A stretch of 64,000 bases of DNA from Sporocytophaga myxococcoides. Its GTDB lineage: Bacteria; Bacteroidota; Bacteroidia; Cytophagales; Cytophagaceae. The notes below the pieces were generated by a model. The model ran no database searches. It saw only the letters and a program-made list of their open reading frames with translations, and was not told the origin of the DNA. Positions 1 through 8,318 of the stretch are shown here, piece by piece. The stretch is taken from contig NZ_BBLT01000003.1 in NCBI RefSeq assembly GCF_000775915.1, positions 1 through 64,000 of the forward strand, read 5' to 3'. Numbering within the stretch: position 1 is the first letter of the stretch; each line of letters begins with the position of its first letter. A program made the position numbers and the translations under genes.

Positions 1-101
1 AGGTTTTTGCTCAGGCCCTTGGTTCTGAGTCTGATTGGTCTGATAAAGATTTGGATTTCTGGCGGAGTTCTGTCGACTCCTATGAAAAAATTCTCCCATA
101 A
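1..101 (+). CDS. 3' end of an unidentified gene cut by the window edge
   Basis: An open frame (frame 3) runs from the window edge to a TAA at 99-101, giving about 32 C-terminal residues that end in DSYEKILP. The composition (acidic, with Trp and Tyr, few low-complexity runs) looks like real protein, whereas the other two frames either stop early or read as hydrophobic noise. No family can be named from so short a piece. It is followed by about 190 bases without a gene (102-292) before the next gene, which points towards it. Confidence 0.4.
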   Translation, partial: VFAQALGSESDWSDKDLDFWRSSVDSYEKILP

Positions 102-292
102 CTGAGTAATTTTTCTCTTAAAAATTTAGACAAAAGCGAGTGCAATCAAGAAACCGATGATTGTACCAAATATGGTCTATGTTTCAAAAAACCAACGCTC
201 TGTGTGAATATGAAAATATAAATAACTGATCTCTAATGTATCAATTTACGAGGGAAATAAGAAAAACTTAGACTCTGATTTAATTTTCTTTT

Positions 293-751
293 TTAAAACT
301 GAATATCATCCGGAGAAAAACGTTCCTTCATATCCACCGGTACTCTCTTACGGAAAATGAAAACCTTAGCGGTGATATATCCTTTTACATTAAGTACCGC
401 TGTTTTTGTAATCATCAATACAGGCAATGACATCATGAGTTGAGTAACATCAGCAGTAAATGACATCGTATAGCTCTTTTCCGATTTAGCGGCTAATACG
501 ATTCTATTCGTTATATTTACTTTGCCGACAGATTTACCGTTAAGAAAACCCTCAAGATCGCTTTTCTTGATTTTAATTCGAAAGTTATTCGGATTATTGA
601 TTTTCATTCCCACATCAACCTTTACCATTGTATTCGTTCTTTCTGCCAATGCAACTGATTCAATCTGGGTTACTTTTACTTCCTGAAAAGGTTTGCAGCA
701 AACGAACAGAAGAACAAATAATAGCGGATAAAGATTGATTATTCTTTTCAT
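293..751 (-). CDS. LEA2/WHy-domain lipoprotein
   Basis: A small lipoprotein of about 152 residues. The N-terminus is basic and then hydrophobic, ending in a lipobox-like LFVC with the acylated Cys near residue 18. The rest (roughly residues 28-148) resembles the LEA type 2/WHy fold, with the characteristic NNPN turn followed by alternating beta strands. Bacterial members are thought to be periplasmic or outer-membrane-attached and their role is unclear. An ATG three codons upstream (760) is possible; the start at 751 is preferred because MKR begins a normal signal peptide. It stands alone, with the Nudix gene upstream on the same strand. Confidence 0.65.
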   Translation of the reverse strand: MKRIINLYPLLFVLLFVCCKPFQEVKVTQIESVALAERTNTMVKVDVGMKINNPNNFRIKIKKSDLEGFLNGKSVGKVNITNRIVLAAKSEKSYTMSFTADVTQLMMSLPVLMITKTAVLNVKGYITAKVFIFRKRVPVDMKERFSPDDIQF

Positions 752-805
752 GATATACATTGGATAAAAAAATAACTTCCGATTCTTAATGTATGTTTAA
801 TATTT

Positions 806-1270
806 TTATAACTCCTTATTGAGGTAGTCTTTCAGACGATCTATAAAAGAGATCTGAGCTACCAAAATTTTCTTTCTTGCCTCTGCCGGGGTGAATAATT
901 CAATTCTGTCAATCTCCACAAAAACAGCTTTTTTTCCTGATCTGCGAGGCCATTCCATTTCGAAAGAGTTTGAAGTAAAATTTTCAATGGATTTTTCTTC
1001 TCCTTCAAAAGCCCAGCAATATACTTTTTTTCCTGATTTCTGCCGAACAAATGAAAGATCAATCAATGGATCCTTTACCAGAATTCCTGTTTCTTCAATA
1101 AATTCCCTTTTAGCTGCAGACATAATTTCCTCCTCTGTCCCCACCTCTCCCTTAGGAATAGTCCAGCTACCTTCATCTTTATTTTTAAAAAAAGGACCAC
1201 CCGGATGCGCAAGCAACAACCGTAATTCTGGTTGAAAAACATACATTAAAAGACCTGCGCTAATTTTCAT
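806..1270 (-). CDS. Nudix hydrolase
   Basis: A 154-residue Nudix protein. The complete Nudix box lies at residues 41-63, with GEVGTEEE opening it and REFIEETGI closing it, so the Mg2+-binding glutamates are intact. Family members hydrolyse nucleoside diphosphates linked to another moiety; a WTIPKGE lead-in, as here, is common in the NTP pyrophosphohydrolase/diadenosine polyphosphate hydrolase type, but the substrate cannot be read from the sequence. The protein is a single domain of normal length with no signal peptide, hence cytoplasmic. Confidence 0.85.
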   Translation of the reverse strand: MKISAGLLMYVFQPELRLLLAHPGGPFFKNKDEGSWTIPKGEVGTEEEIMSAAKREFIEETGILVKDPLIDLSFVRQKSGKKVYCWAFEGEEKSIENFTSNSFEMEWPRRSGKKAVFVEIDRIELFTPAEARKKILVAQISFIDRLKDYLNKEL

Positions 1271-1350
1271 GAGGTTTTATTTAAGAATGAGCGGGATTAC
1301 CTTTTTTTATCACTTATACTCAAATGTCTCACTAGTCCCATATCGCCAAT

Positions 1351-1371
1351 GAGACGCCAGCATGGCGTCTC
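1351..1371. repeat. REP-like palindrome
   Basis: GAGACGCC and GGCGTCTC form a perfect 8-bp stem around a 5-base AGCAT loop, in the gap between the Nudix gene and recG. It is far more GC-rich than its surroundings. It has no T-run on the + side and does not look like an ordinary terminator; palindromes of this type occur as dispersed repeats in many genomes. No second copy was found in the window. Confidence 0.5.
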
Positions 1372-1419
1372 TACAGCTATTGCCATTTCGCTTTACGCTT
1401 TCAGCTTTATGTTTACAAC

Positions 1420-3507
1420 TCAACTTATTCTGCTCCAGTTTAAATCATTCTTGGAGAAAGAATTAATCTGCCGTTTAATATTCCTGTTTTCATCACTATC
1501 CAAATTAGGATCTTTATCAATAATCTCTTCAGCAGCTTTCCGGGCTTCCTTTACGATCACAGCATCCTGTGATAAGTCCGCAATGATAAGATTAGGCACT
1601 CCGCTTTGTTGTGTCCCCGCAAGATCCCCCGGGCCCCTTAGCTTTAAATCTACATCTGCAATCTCAAATCCGTTGTTGGTTTTAACCATTGTCTCTAAAC
1701 GTACCTTGCTATCACGGCTGAGTTTATAATTGGACATTAGTATACAATACGATTGGTCAGACCCCCTACCTACGCGTCCCCTCAACTGATGCAATTGCGA
1801 AAGACCAAATCGTTCTGCATTTTCAATAACCATTACACTTGCATTGGGAACATTCACCCCAACCTCTATAACAGTAGTAGAGACAAGTATTTTTGTTTCT
1901 CCCTTTACAAACCGTTTCATCTCATAGTCCTTTGCATCAGGAGTCATGCGGCCGTGGAGAATCCCAAGCGCATAATCCGGAAAGGCTCTGCTGATGCTTT
2001 CATATCCATCCATAAGATCTTTGAGATCAAGAGTTTCGCTTTCTTCTATCAATGGATAAACCACATATACCTGGCGCCCTTCTTCAATCTGTTTTCTCAT
2101 GAAGCCGAAAAGCTTTATTCGATCTTTATCGAACTGATGCATTGTTTTAATCGGCTTTCTCCCTTTCGGTAATTCATCGATCACAGATATATCAAGATCT
2201 CCATAAAGCGTCATGGCCAGGGTCCGAGGGATCGGAGTTGCTGTCATCACAAGTATATGAGGAGGGATTACATTTTTCTTCCAAAGCTTTGCCCGTTGTG
2301 CTACACCAAAACGATGTTGCTCATCGATGATGACAATACCCAGATTTTTAAACTTTACATTGTCTTCAATTAATGCATGTGTGCCTACTATAAAATTTAA
2401 CTTCCCCTCTTCAAGGTCTTTAAAAATAACCTTTCTGTCCTTCTGTTTTGTAGAGCCCGTAAGCAATGCCATTGTAAGCCCAAGTTTGTCTGCAAATTCT
2501 TTTAACCCTTTGAAATGCTGATCTGCCAGAATCTCAGTAGGTGCCATTAATGCTGCCTGAGCTCCATTATCGATAGCCATAAGCATACACACAAATGCCA
2601 CAATAGTTTTTCCACTTCCCACATCTCCCTGAAGAAGCCTGTTCATCTGTTTACCTGAACAAAGGTCTTTATATATTTCTCTTACAACTCTTTTCTGTGC
2701 ATCAGTAAGGTCAAAAGGCAGGTGGTTTTTGTAGAACTCATTCAGCAAAGGAATATTCCTGAAAATTTGCCCCTTGAAATTTTCCTTACGCATCTGTTTC
2801 TGCATGAAGAGCCGGAGCTGTATGAAAAACAGTTCTTCAAACTTGAGCCTTCGCTTAGCTTCATCAAGCAGTCTTGGAGAACCGGGAAAATGGATATTTT
2901 TCATCGCTTCTTTTTTTGAAAGAAGCTTATAGCGCGTGATCAATTCAGTGGGCAGTGTCTCCTGAATGGAAGGCATTGCGATCTCAAGAAGCTTTTCCTG
3001 AAGTGCGGCAATTGCCCTGCTGTCGAGATGTTTGCGCTTGAGATTTTCTGTTGTGCTATATACAGGATGAAGTCCTTTATCGAGAGATTTCTCCATAAAA
3101 AGCTCCATTTCAGGATGCGCTATGTTGATCTTTCCATTAAAAATGTTGGGTTTCCCATAGACAAGATAGTCAACGCCTGTCTTTAAGGAACTCACAACCC
3201 ATTTTGCTCCCTGAAACCATACAAGCTCAATGATACCGGTACCATCAGAAAACTCAGCCATGATCCTCTTCTTGGCCAAAGTGCCAGCGGAGGACATGCC
3301 CGTAATTCTTCCCTTTATCTGAATATAGGGAAGCTCTTCATGTACTTCGGAAATTTTATAGATTTTTGAACGGTCTTCATATCGGAAAGGATAATGCTGT
3401 ATCAGATCCGCATAGGTAAATATAGACAACTCCTTATTCAGAGAAGCTGCCTTCTGCGGACCAATTCCTTTTAAAAATTCGATTCTGGTTTCGAAAAATC
3501 CAGCCAT
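1420..3507 (-). CDS. recG: ATP-dependent DNA helicase RecG
   Basis: A 695-residue RecG, normal length for the family. The N-terminal wedge/OB region (about 60-150) is followed by a superfamily 2 helicase core: Walker A GDVGSGKT near residue 294, the DEQH box with HRFG near 395, MTATPIPRT, and the C-terminal QLRGRVGRG motif VI. RecG remodels stalled replication forks and Holliday junctions. The start MAGFFETRIEFLKGIG matches the usual N-terminus. Downstream of it on the same strand is the Nudix gene; upstream is gldD, 54 bases away. Confidence 0.97.
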   Translation of the reverse strand: MAGFFETRIEFLKGIGPQKAASLNKELSIFTYADLIQHYPFRYEDRSKIYKISEVHEELPYIQIKGRITGMSSAGTLAKKRIMAEFSDGTGIIELVWFQGAKWVVSSLKTGVDYLVYGKPNIFNGKINIAHPEMELFMEKSLDKGLHPVYSTTENLKRKHLDSRAIAALQEKLLEIAMPSIQETLPTELITRYKLLSKKEAMKNIHFPGSPRLLDEAKRRLKFEELFFIQLRLFMQKQMRKENFKGQIFRNIPLLNEFYKNHLPFDLTDAQKRVVREIYKDLCSGKQMNRLLQGDVGSGKTIVAFVCMLMAIDNGAQAALMAPTEILADQHFKGLKEFADKLGLTMALLTGSTKQKDRKVIFKDLEEGKLNFIVGTHALIEDNVKFKNLGIVIIDEQHRFGVAQRAKLWKKNVIPPHILVMTATPIPRTLAMTLYGDLDISVIDELPKGRKPIKTMHQFDKDRIKLFGFMRKQIEEGRQVYVVYPLIEESETLDLKDLMDGYESISRAFPDYALGILHGRMTPDAKDYEMKRFVKGETKILVSTTVIEVGVNVPNASVMVIENAERFGLSQLHQLRGRVGRGSDQSYCILMSNYKLSRDSKVRLETMVKTNNGFEIADVDLKLRGPGDLAGTQQSGVPNLIIADLSQDAVIVKEARKAAEEIIDKDPNLDSDENRNIKRQINSFSKNDLNWSRIS

Positions 3508-3561
3508 TATTCCTTCAGGATTTTTTAAAGGAATAAAGGTATAAAAAGAAAACTAAATTTT

Positions 3562-4152
3562 TTAGTTTTTCCACTCCAAGGTGTTCATCATATGAACTAT
3601 GTCGTTTTTCATATATTCAATGACGGGAGAAAGGGAATCATTTTTAGTTGCTGTCCGAAAATACAATGCCCCTCTCAGGAAATGTTTGGTGGAGTCCGTA
3701 ACATAAAACTGAAATTGACTCGGCACTTCACCTTCCAGTTCAAAGTAGGTCACATATTTTCCCTTATCGGTTTTGGTAACCAGCTCATCTATAGAAGTAG
3801 CTTTTTTCTGGTGACCCCCTTTTAACCTGTGCGAATCCGAAAAAAGCTCGTTCAAAGTTTGTTTATTATTGTGTAGTGGCTTATAAGTAATCTGTACATT
3901 ACATTTATATTCAGGATAATAAACGTCTATCCAATGAGGCTCAGCAATAGGAGAAGTGTCTTTCAACACCTCTGCAAATTTCGAAATTTCGAAAGTATAA
4001 GGATGGTCTTCTGTTAACTTTACATATTCCGGATTCGGAAGATCGATACGGTTATAGCCCTTTGGCTTTGGCGTATATTCTTCTTGATCTGTGCAGGAAT
4101 ATAATGCAGCTACGGATACAATAACTGATAAAAATTTAGCTGCCTGTTTCAT
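3562..4152 (-). CDS. gldD: Gliding motility lipoprotein GldD
   Basis: A lipoprotein of about 196 residues. The signal peptide ends at a Cys in ALYSC, and the mature part begins with the GldD signature YTPKPKGYNRIDLP, followed by the PYTFE and HWIDVYYP blocks. GldD is one of the essential gliding/T9SS-associated lipoproteins first described in Flavobacterium johnsoniae; its biochemical role is unknown. The start at 4152 (MKQAAKF) is preferred over 4173 because it gives a compact signal peptide. It overlaps the end of gldE by 17 bases, so the two are translationally coupled, as in other Bacteroidota. Confidence 0.92.
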   Translation of the reverse strand: MKQAAKFLSVIVSVAALYSCTDQEEYTPKPKGYNRIDLPNPEYVKLTEDHPYTFEISKFAEVLKDTSPIAEPHWIDVYYPEYKCNVQITYKPLHNNKQTLNELFSDSHRLKGGHQKKATSIDELVTKTDKGKYVTYFELEGEVPSQFQFYVTDSTKHFLRGALYFRTATKNDSLSPVIEYMKNDIVHMMNTLEWKN

Positions 4153-5008
4153 TAACCTCATTTGCCTCAACAATTGATACTTTTACTTTCTTTACAGTTT
4201 TGTTATTCACAGATTCCACTATAAATAGGAATCGCTCAAACATAATTTTATCTCCCAGCTCAGGAAGGTCAGAGTTCAGCTGAAGCAGCAAACCACCAAG
4301 AGATTCTGCCTCTCCCTTCACCTCTTCGAAAACAGAAGGGTCCAGGTCAAATACTTTACAGAAATCATTAAGAGATATTTTTCCTTCGAAAAGCCAGGAG
4401 TTATCATTGATCTTAATATAAGTCTGATCTTCTTCATCAAACTCATCTGCAATTTCTCCTACAATTTCTTCAATAATATCTTCCAGGGTAACAAGACCTG
4501 CAACACCTCCATATTCATTCACAACAATAGCCATATGTTGACGCATCTGTTGGAATTCCTTAAGAAGTTCTTCAATTTTTTTTGTTTCGGGTATAAAATA
4601 AGCGGGACGCAGAAGTTTAAGCCAGTCAAAATCAGGATTCTCCTGCTCTTTAATATAAGGGAACAAATCCTTTATGTTAAGGATACCTTCAACATTGTCA
4701 ATGCCATCCTTGTATACCGGTATTCTTGAGAAACCATGTTTGCTGATTTTTTCTAATACCTCTCCGAATGTCTGCTCAGAACTAAATGCGGTAATATCAA
4801 TGCGGCTCTTCATGATTTGCTTTACCGAAGTTTTTCCGAATTTGACCAAGCCTTTGATCATTTCCTTTTCTTCAACGGTAGTCTCTTCCCCGGTTGCCGC
4901 TTCAAATTCTTCGTTAATCTTATCTAAGGGTGATTGGTAGGTTTTTACCAATCTCTTTTCAAGCAACGACATTGACTTTATTACCCAAGAAAACGGATTA
5001 TAAGCCAT
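4136..5008 (-). CDS. gldE: GldE, CBS/CorC half only (membrane domain missing)
   Basis: The 290 residues comprise a CBS pair (about 70-185, with VVNEYGG and LEDIIEEIVGEI) and a C-terminal CorC_HlyC domain (about 205-285). This is the cytoplasmic half of GldE, a CorC/TlyC-like membrane protein that functionally partners GldD. GldE proteins are normally about 430 residues with an N-terminal DUF21 (CNNM) domain of several membrane helices; none is encoded here. In-frame stops lie just upstream of the ATG at 5008. The neighbours (gldD after it, ssb and mutY before it) are the standard arrangement, so identity is firm; the truncation is the oddity. Whether the shortened protein is functional cannot be judged. 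Confidence 0.85.
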   Translation of the reverse strand: MAYNPFSWVIKSMSLLEKRLVKTYQSPLDKINEEFEAATGEETTVEEKEMIKGLVKFGKTSVKQIMKSRIDITAFSSEQTFGEVLEKISKHGFSRIPVYKDGIDNVEGILNIKDLFPYIKEQENPDFDWLKLLRPAYFIPETKKIEELLKEFQQMRQHMAIVVNEYGGVAGLVTLEDIIEEIVGEIADEFDEEDQTYIKINDNSWLFEGKISLNDFCKVFDLDPSVFEEVKGEAESLGGLLLQLNSDLPELGDKIMFERFLFIVESVNNKTVKKVKVSIVEANEVNETGS

Positions 5009-5049
5009 AATTAGTTGTCATTAATTGTGAACCGTATTGGCAAAAGAAT

Positions 5050-5114
5050 AAGTTCCTGAAATTATTTTTATCCAAAACAGAAAAACCTGTCTGGATAAAA
5101 ATAACCAGGAACTT
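5050..5114. repeat. Long imperfect inverted repeat upstream of truncated gldE
   Basis: Arms at 5050-5080 and 5087-5114 pair over nearly their full length, both containing TTATTTTTATCC and AAGTTCCTG, with a 6-base loop and a few mismatches/bulges. It lies exactly where the missing DUF21-coding part of gldE should be. It could be a small inserted hairpin element, a deletion scar, or a transcript structure. Confidence 0.6.
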
Positions 5115-5180
5115 ACAATAATGAAATCTTTTTGAAATTAATGATTCGATGAAAAAGTCAAGACACACAAAATCTGGTAA

Positions 5181-5219
5181 CTTATTTAAATTGGCGGGGC
5201 CAGGTTCATCCGAATCCAT
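5181..5219 (-). pseudogene. Possible 5' remnant of gldE
   Basis: An ATG at 5219 opens with MDSDEPGPAN, an acidic, proline-containing opening resembling the usual GldE N-terminus (MDxDPP-type). After about 13 codons the resemblance fades, and the frame ends at 4998 without membrane helices. Its position, between ssb and the truncated gldE, is where the gldE start codon is expected. The evidence is a short motif plus synteny, so this is tentative. Confidence 0.3.
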
Positions 5220-5253
5220 ATTCTAATTTGGTTAAATAAAACTTAAATATTAA

Positions 5254-5688
5254 TTAAAAAGGCAAATCGTCCATATCATCGTCCACAGAAGCGGATTGTG
5301 CTACTGGCTCAGAAGTGTATGAAGTTCTCGCCTCACCTCCATCTGCCTGTCTTGCTCCACCACCGCCAAGCATGGACATATTTTGTCCGATGATTTCCGT
5401 GGTGTATTTTTTCACACCCTCCTTATCTTCATAAGAACGTGTTCTCAGCTTACCTTCGACATAAAGCTGATTGCCTTTTTTCAGATATTTTTCAATTACA
5501 TCTGCAATAGGCCCCCAGAAAGACACATTATGCCATTCGGTTTGTTCTACTCTTTCTCCGTTTTTGTCTTTGTAGACCTCTGAAGTGGCTAAGGTGAAGC
5601 TTGCCACCTTTCTTCCGGATTCCATTACTCTGATTTCAGGATCTTTCCCAAGGCGTCCCACCAGAATTACTTTGTTTACACCGCTCAT
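5254..5688 (-). CDS. ssb: Single-stranded DNA-binding protein
   Basis: A 144-residue SSB. The N-terminal OB fold (about 1-108) starts with the typical MSGVNKVILVGRLGKDPE and contains EWHNVSFWG. A Gly/Ala-rich linker follows and the acidic tip DDMDDLPF closes the protein; this tip docks partner proteins such as RecG, whose gene lies about 2 kb away. SSB coats single-stranded DNA during replication and repair. It sits 56 bases downstream of mutY and upstream of gldE. Confidence 0.97.
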   Translation of the reverse strand: MSGVNKVILVGRLGKDPEIRVMESGRKVASFTLATSEVYKDKNGERVEQTEWHNVSFWGPIADVIEKYLKKGNQLYVEGKLRTRSYEDKEGVKKYTTEIIGQNMSMLGGGGARQADGGEARTSYTSEPVAQSASVDDDMDDLPF

Positions 5689-5744
5689 AGCTGATTGTTT
5701 TTTTAAAGGTTTATTAATTAATAATATAATAGAGCTAAAGATAA

Positions 5745-6800
5745 TTAAAATTCACATTGCTTCAAAAATCTTTGGATCAAAACCGGTTTCGGAAGGTCAT
5801 TTATCTGATTAATAGAGAATTCGTTCAGGTCCAAAGCACCTTTTATAGCGTTAAATGCTGACTTCGAATTCACATTTATTATATGTCCCTTACAAAAAAG
5901 TATTTGATGAGTCAAAATATGTTTCATCACCTCCGATGACTTCACTATAGTTAACTCACTAGAAGGAAGTTTTTCTAATAAATTTCCAGGATCCAGTATT
6001 TCAGAAGATTCATTATTATAAAATTCATATAATCCCTGCCAGATGTCCTTACCTTTTCTTTCTTTCATTAAAATCTTATCTTTCCATACAAAAGCCAAAT
6101 AATTAAAGTGCCTGTTCTTCTTTATTATTTTTTTATTTTTCACCGGAAGGGAAGATTGTTCATTTGCCCCGAAAGCATAGCATTGAGCCGAAACCGGGCA
6201 ATTTTCACATTTTGGTTTCACAGGTACGCAATGCAAAGCTCCAAACTCCATAATTGCCTGATTGTAAGTGGAGGGATCTTTTATCGGAATCAGAGCATTT
6301 GCCAGCTCACGAAACTTCTTAACTCCTGAAGGAGAGGCAATATCATCTTTTATTCCAAAAAATCGGGAAAGAACCCTATAGACGTTTCCATCAACAACAG
6401 CGACAGGTTCGTTATAGGAAAAGGAGGCAATTGCTGCAGCTGTATATGGACCAACACCTTTAAGTTTTAATAGCTCATTATAAGATTGAGGAAAAATTCC
6501 ACTATATTTTTCCACAATCAGTTTTGCCGTTGCATGTAAGTTTCTGGCCCTTGAATAATATCCCAGGCCCTCCCACAATCTCAAAACCTCCCTTTCTTCT
6601 GCTTTTGCCAACTTGCTCACATCAGGATAATTATCTATGAACTTGTAAAAATAGGGCATACCCTGATCTACCCTGGTTTGTTGAAGAAGTATCTCTGAAA
6701 GCCATATTATATAAGGATTTTGGGTTTCTCTCCAAGGCAAATCACGCTTGTTTTTTGAGTACCAGGTAATTAATTGACAAACGAATTCTTTGTTTTCCAC
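5745..6800 (-). CDS. mutY: A/G-specific adenine glycosylase MutY
   Basis: A 351-residue MutY, which removes adenine mispaired with 8-oxoguanine. Visible are the catalytic Glu36 in WLSEILLQQT, the helix-hairpin-helix LKGVGPYTAAA (about 112-122), the catalytic Asp137 in VVDGNVYR, and the four Cys of the 4Fe-4S cluster at 191, 198, 201 and 207. The C-terminal 120 residues form the Nudix-like 8-oxoG recognition domain. It heads the mutY-ssb-gldE-gldD run and is divergent from the HU gene. A TACTTTTG element at 6813-6820 on this strand fits the Bacteroidota -7 consensus but is only suggestive. Confidence 0.96.
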   Translation of the reverse strand: MENKEFVCQLITWYSKNKRDLPWRETQNPYIIWLSEILLQQTRVDQGMPYFYKFIDNYPDVSKLAKAEEREVLRLWEGLGYYSRARNLHATAKLIVEKYSGIFPQSYNELLKLKGVGPYTAAAIASFSYNEPVAVVDGNVYRVLSRFFGIKDDIASPSGVKKFRELANALIPIKDPSTYNQAIMEFGALHCVPVKPKCENCPVSAQCYAFGANEQSSLPVKNKKIIKKNRHFNYLAFVWKDKILMKERKGKDIWQGLYEFYNNESSEILDPGNLLEKLPSSELTIVKSSEVMKHILTHQILFCKGHIINVNSKSAFNAIKGALDLNEFSINQINDLPKPVLIQRFLKQCEF

Positions 6801-6940
6801 GTTATTATATTACAAAAGTAAGATTTAGAGAGAATTAGGAACACGGTGCTAATTTTTATTTCCCAAATTTGCTTACGAAGTAAATCAGCTCAGTATTCAC
6901 AATTAAAAAATTCCCTATTAATTAAATATAATTTATAATT

Positions 6941-7252
6941 ATGACAAAAGCAGAAGTAATCGCAGAAATTGCTGAAAAAACCGGCGTAGATAAAACAGAT
7001 GTTTCTGCAACGGTAGAGGCTTTCTTCAATGTTATCAAATCAACAATGTCTGAAGGCGAGAATATTTATGTAAGAGGTTTTGGAAGCTTCGTAAATAAGA
7101 AAAGAGCAAAGAAAGTTGCAAGGAACATTTCAAAAAATACAGCTATCATAATTGATGAGCATTATATTCCAAGTTTTAAGCCTTCTAAAACTTTTGTAGA
7201 AAAAATTAAAACTTCTGTTAAAGAAGGTCCTGTTAAAGAAGAAAGAAATTAG
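6941..7252 (+). CDS. HU-family DNA-binding protein
   Basis: A 103-residue histone-like protein of the HU/IHF family. MTKAEVIAEIAEKTGV begins the helical dimerisation part and VRGFGSFVNKKR leads into the DNA-binding beta arm. The arm (about 58-72) is less Arg/Pro-rich than E. coli HU and lacks the usual RNPxTG, so this is a divergent HU. It bends and compacts DNA. It is the first gene of a + strand run with the TPR, COX24-like and rng genes, an order common in Bacteroidota. Confidence 0.9.
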   Translation: MTKAEVIAEIAEKTGVDKTDVSATVEAFFNVIKSTMSEGENIYVRGFGSFVNKKRAKKVARNISKNTAIIIDEHYIPSFKPSKTFVEKIKTSVKEGPVKEERN

Positions 7253-7275
7253 TAATTTTGAACAAAAACAAACTA

Positions 7276-8103
7276 ATGACAAAACCACAAATAGCTCTGA
7301 TTATAACCTCGGTCATATTTGTGGTTTTGATTTTCCAATTGCCGAAGGTCATTATCAAAAATGACAAGCAATTAAAATCATCGACACAAACAGCCCAAAA
7401 CAGCTCTGAATCTGCACCTGTTGCTCCGGATGAGCATACCAAATCTGTTAATAAGGAGGACCTTGAAAAAATAGAGGTTCTTAGAAAGAATTATTATTCC
7501 TTTTCTAATAAAGAAAAAAAGCTTAAATTTGCCGACTCAATTTCCAGGCTGTATTTAAAAGCTATGGTTTTTGACAGTGCAGCCAAATTCTCAGCAGAAG
7601 TTGCCGCTTTGGATCCAAAGCCGGAAACATGGGAAAAAGCAGGAGACGCCTACAATCAGGCTGCAATTGTTGCCGGAGATGCTGAAAAAGCTGATTTCAG
7701 TGCCAAGTCCAGATCTTTCTATGAAAAAATTCTGGAGAACAATCCGAAATCTTATGATGTTAAAGCCAAAATGGCAATGACATATGTCGGAGGCCCTGAA
7801 CCAATGAAAGGTATCACGATGCTGAGAGAAATTCTAAAAGATTCGCCTGATAATCAGGTTGCAATCTTTGATCTTGGAATTCTTTCTCTTCAATCCGGGC
7901 AGCATGAAAAAGCAATTTCTAGGTTTAATGATCTTTTGAAAATTAATCCAAACCATACTGCTGGCCTTATATATATGGGGATAGCACAATATGAAATGGG
8001 AAAAAGATCTGAAGCAAAACAATACTTTGTAAAAGCAAAGATGCTTAATACAGATCCTGTATTCGCTTCAACCATAGACAGTTATTTAAAGGAATTAAAA
8101 TAA
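7276..8103 (+). CDS. TPR protein with N-terminal membrane anchor
   Basis: About 275 residues. A single hydrophobic segment (roughly residues 4-22) acts as signal anchor, followed by a polar linker and then tetratricopeptide repeats over about 90-270, with typical spacing in NPKSYDVKAKMAMTYVGG and NPNHTAGLIYMGIAQYEMGK. TPRs are protein-docking scaffolds; the partner is unknown. A TTG at 7258 would add six residues; the ATG at 7276 is preferred. The gene starts just after the HU stop and is probably cotranscribed with it. Confidence 0.8.
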   Translation: MTKPQIALIITSVIFVVLIFQLPKVIIKNDKQLKSSTQTAQNSSESAPVAPDEHTKSVNKEDLEKIEVLRKNYYSFSNKEKKLKFADSISRLYLKAMVFDSAAKFSAEVAALDPKPETWEKAGDAYNQAAIVAGDAEKADFSAKSRSFYEKILENNPKSYDVKAKMAMTYVGGPEPMKGITMLREILKDSPDNQVAIFDLGILSLQSGQHEKAISRFNDLLKINPNHTAGLIYMGIAQYEMGKRSEAKQYFVKAKMLNTDPVFASTIDSYLKELK

Positions 8104-8129
8104 AGTTTACAAAATAAAATTTACAGATT

Positions 8130-8219
8130 ATGCCTTGCGGAAAAAAAAGAAAGAGACATAAAATTGCTACTCACAAAAGGAAAAAACGTCTAAGAAAAAA
8201 CAGACACAAGAAAAAATAA
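8130..8219 (+). CDS. COX24/AURKAIP1-like small basic ribosomal protein
   Basis: A 29-residue gene from ATG 8130 to TAA 8217-8219. It begins MPCGKKRKRHKIATHKRKKR and is almost entirely Lys, Arg and His. This is the pattern of the AURKAIP1/COX24 (mS38) family, tiny basic proteins bound to the small ribosomal subunit. It sits 26 bases after the TPR gene and about 100 bases before rng, within the conserved HU-to-rng block. The gene is short enough to be missed by routine gene calling, but the characteristic sequence makes it credible. Confidence 0.85.
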   Translation: MPCGKKRKRHKIATHKRKKRLRKNRHKKK

Positions 8220-8318
8220 TCCTTTTCAGTTTCCAGTTTTCCACTTTTCCGCCAGTTCAATAGTTTCTTTTGGACTGGTAATTTCTATTTGTTTATTTTT
8301 TAAAACAAAATAACTGGT

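Noticed and set aside
1753-2172. 139-codon plus-strand frame opposite recG
   Set aside because: It is antisense to conserved recG helicase motifs and has no family resemblance; it is a shadow frame, like many others opposite real genes in this window.
3507-3530. Short stem (TTATTCCTT/AAGGAATAA) at the recG start
   Set aside because: It is only 9 bp, AT-rich, and is probably chance in this composition.
5009-5219. 73-codon frame on the minus strand (4998-5219) as a separate gene
   Set aside because: Apart from the first 13 codons it has no recognisable sequence, overlaps the hairpin and has no membrane helices; it is better explained as a gldE remnant or noise.
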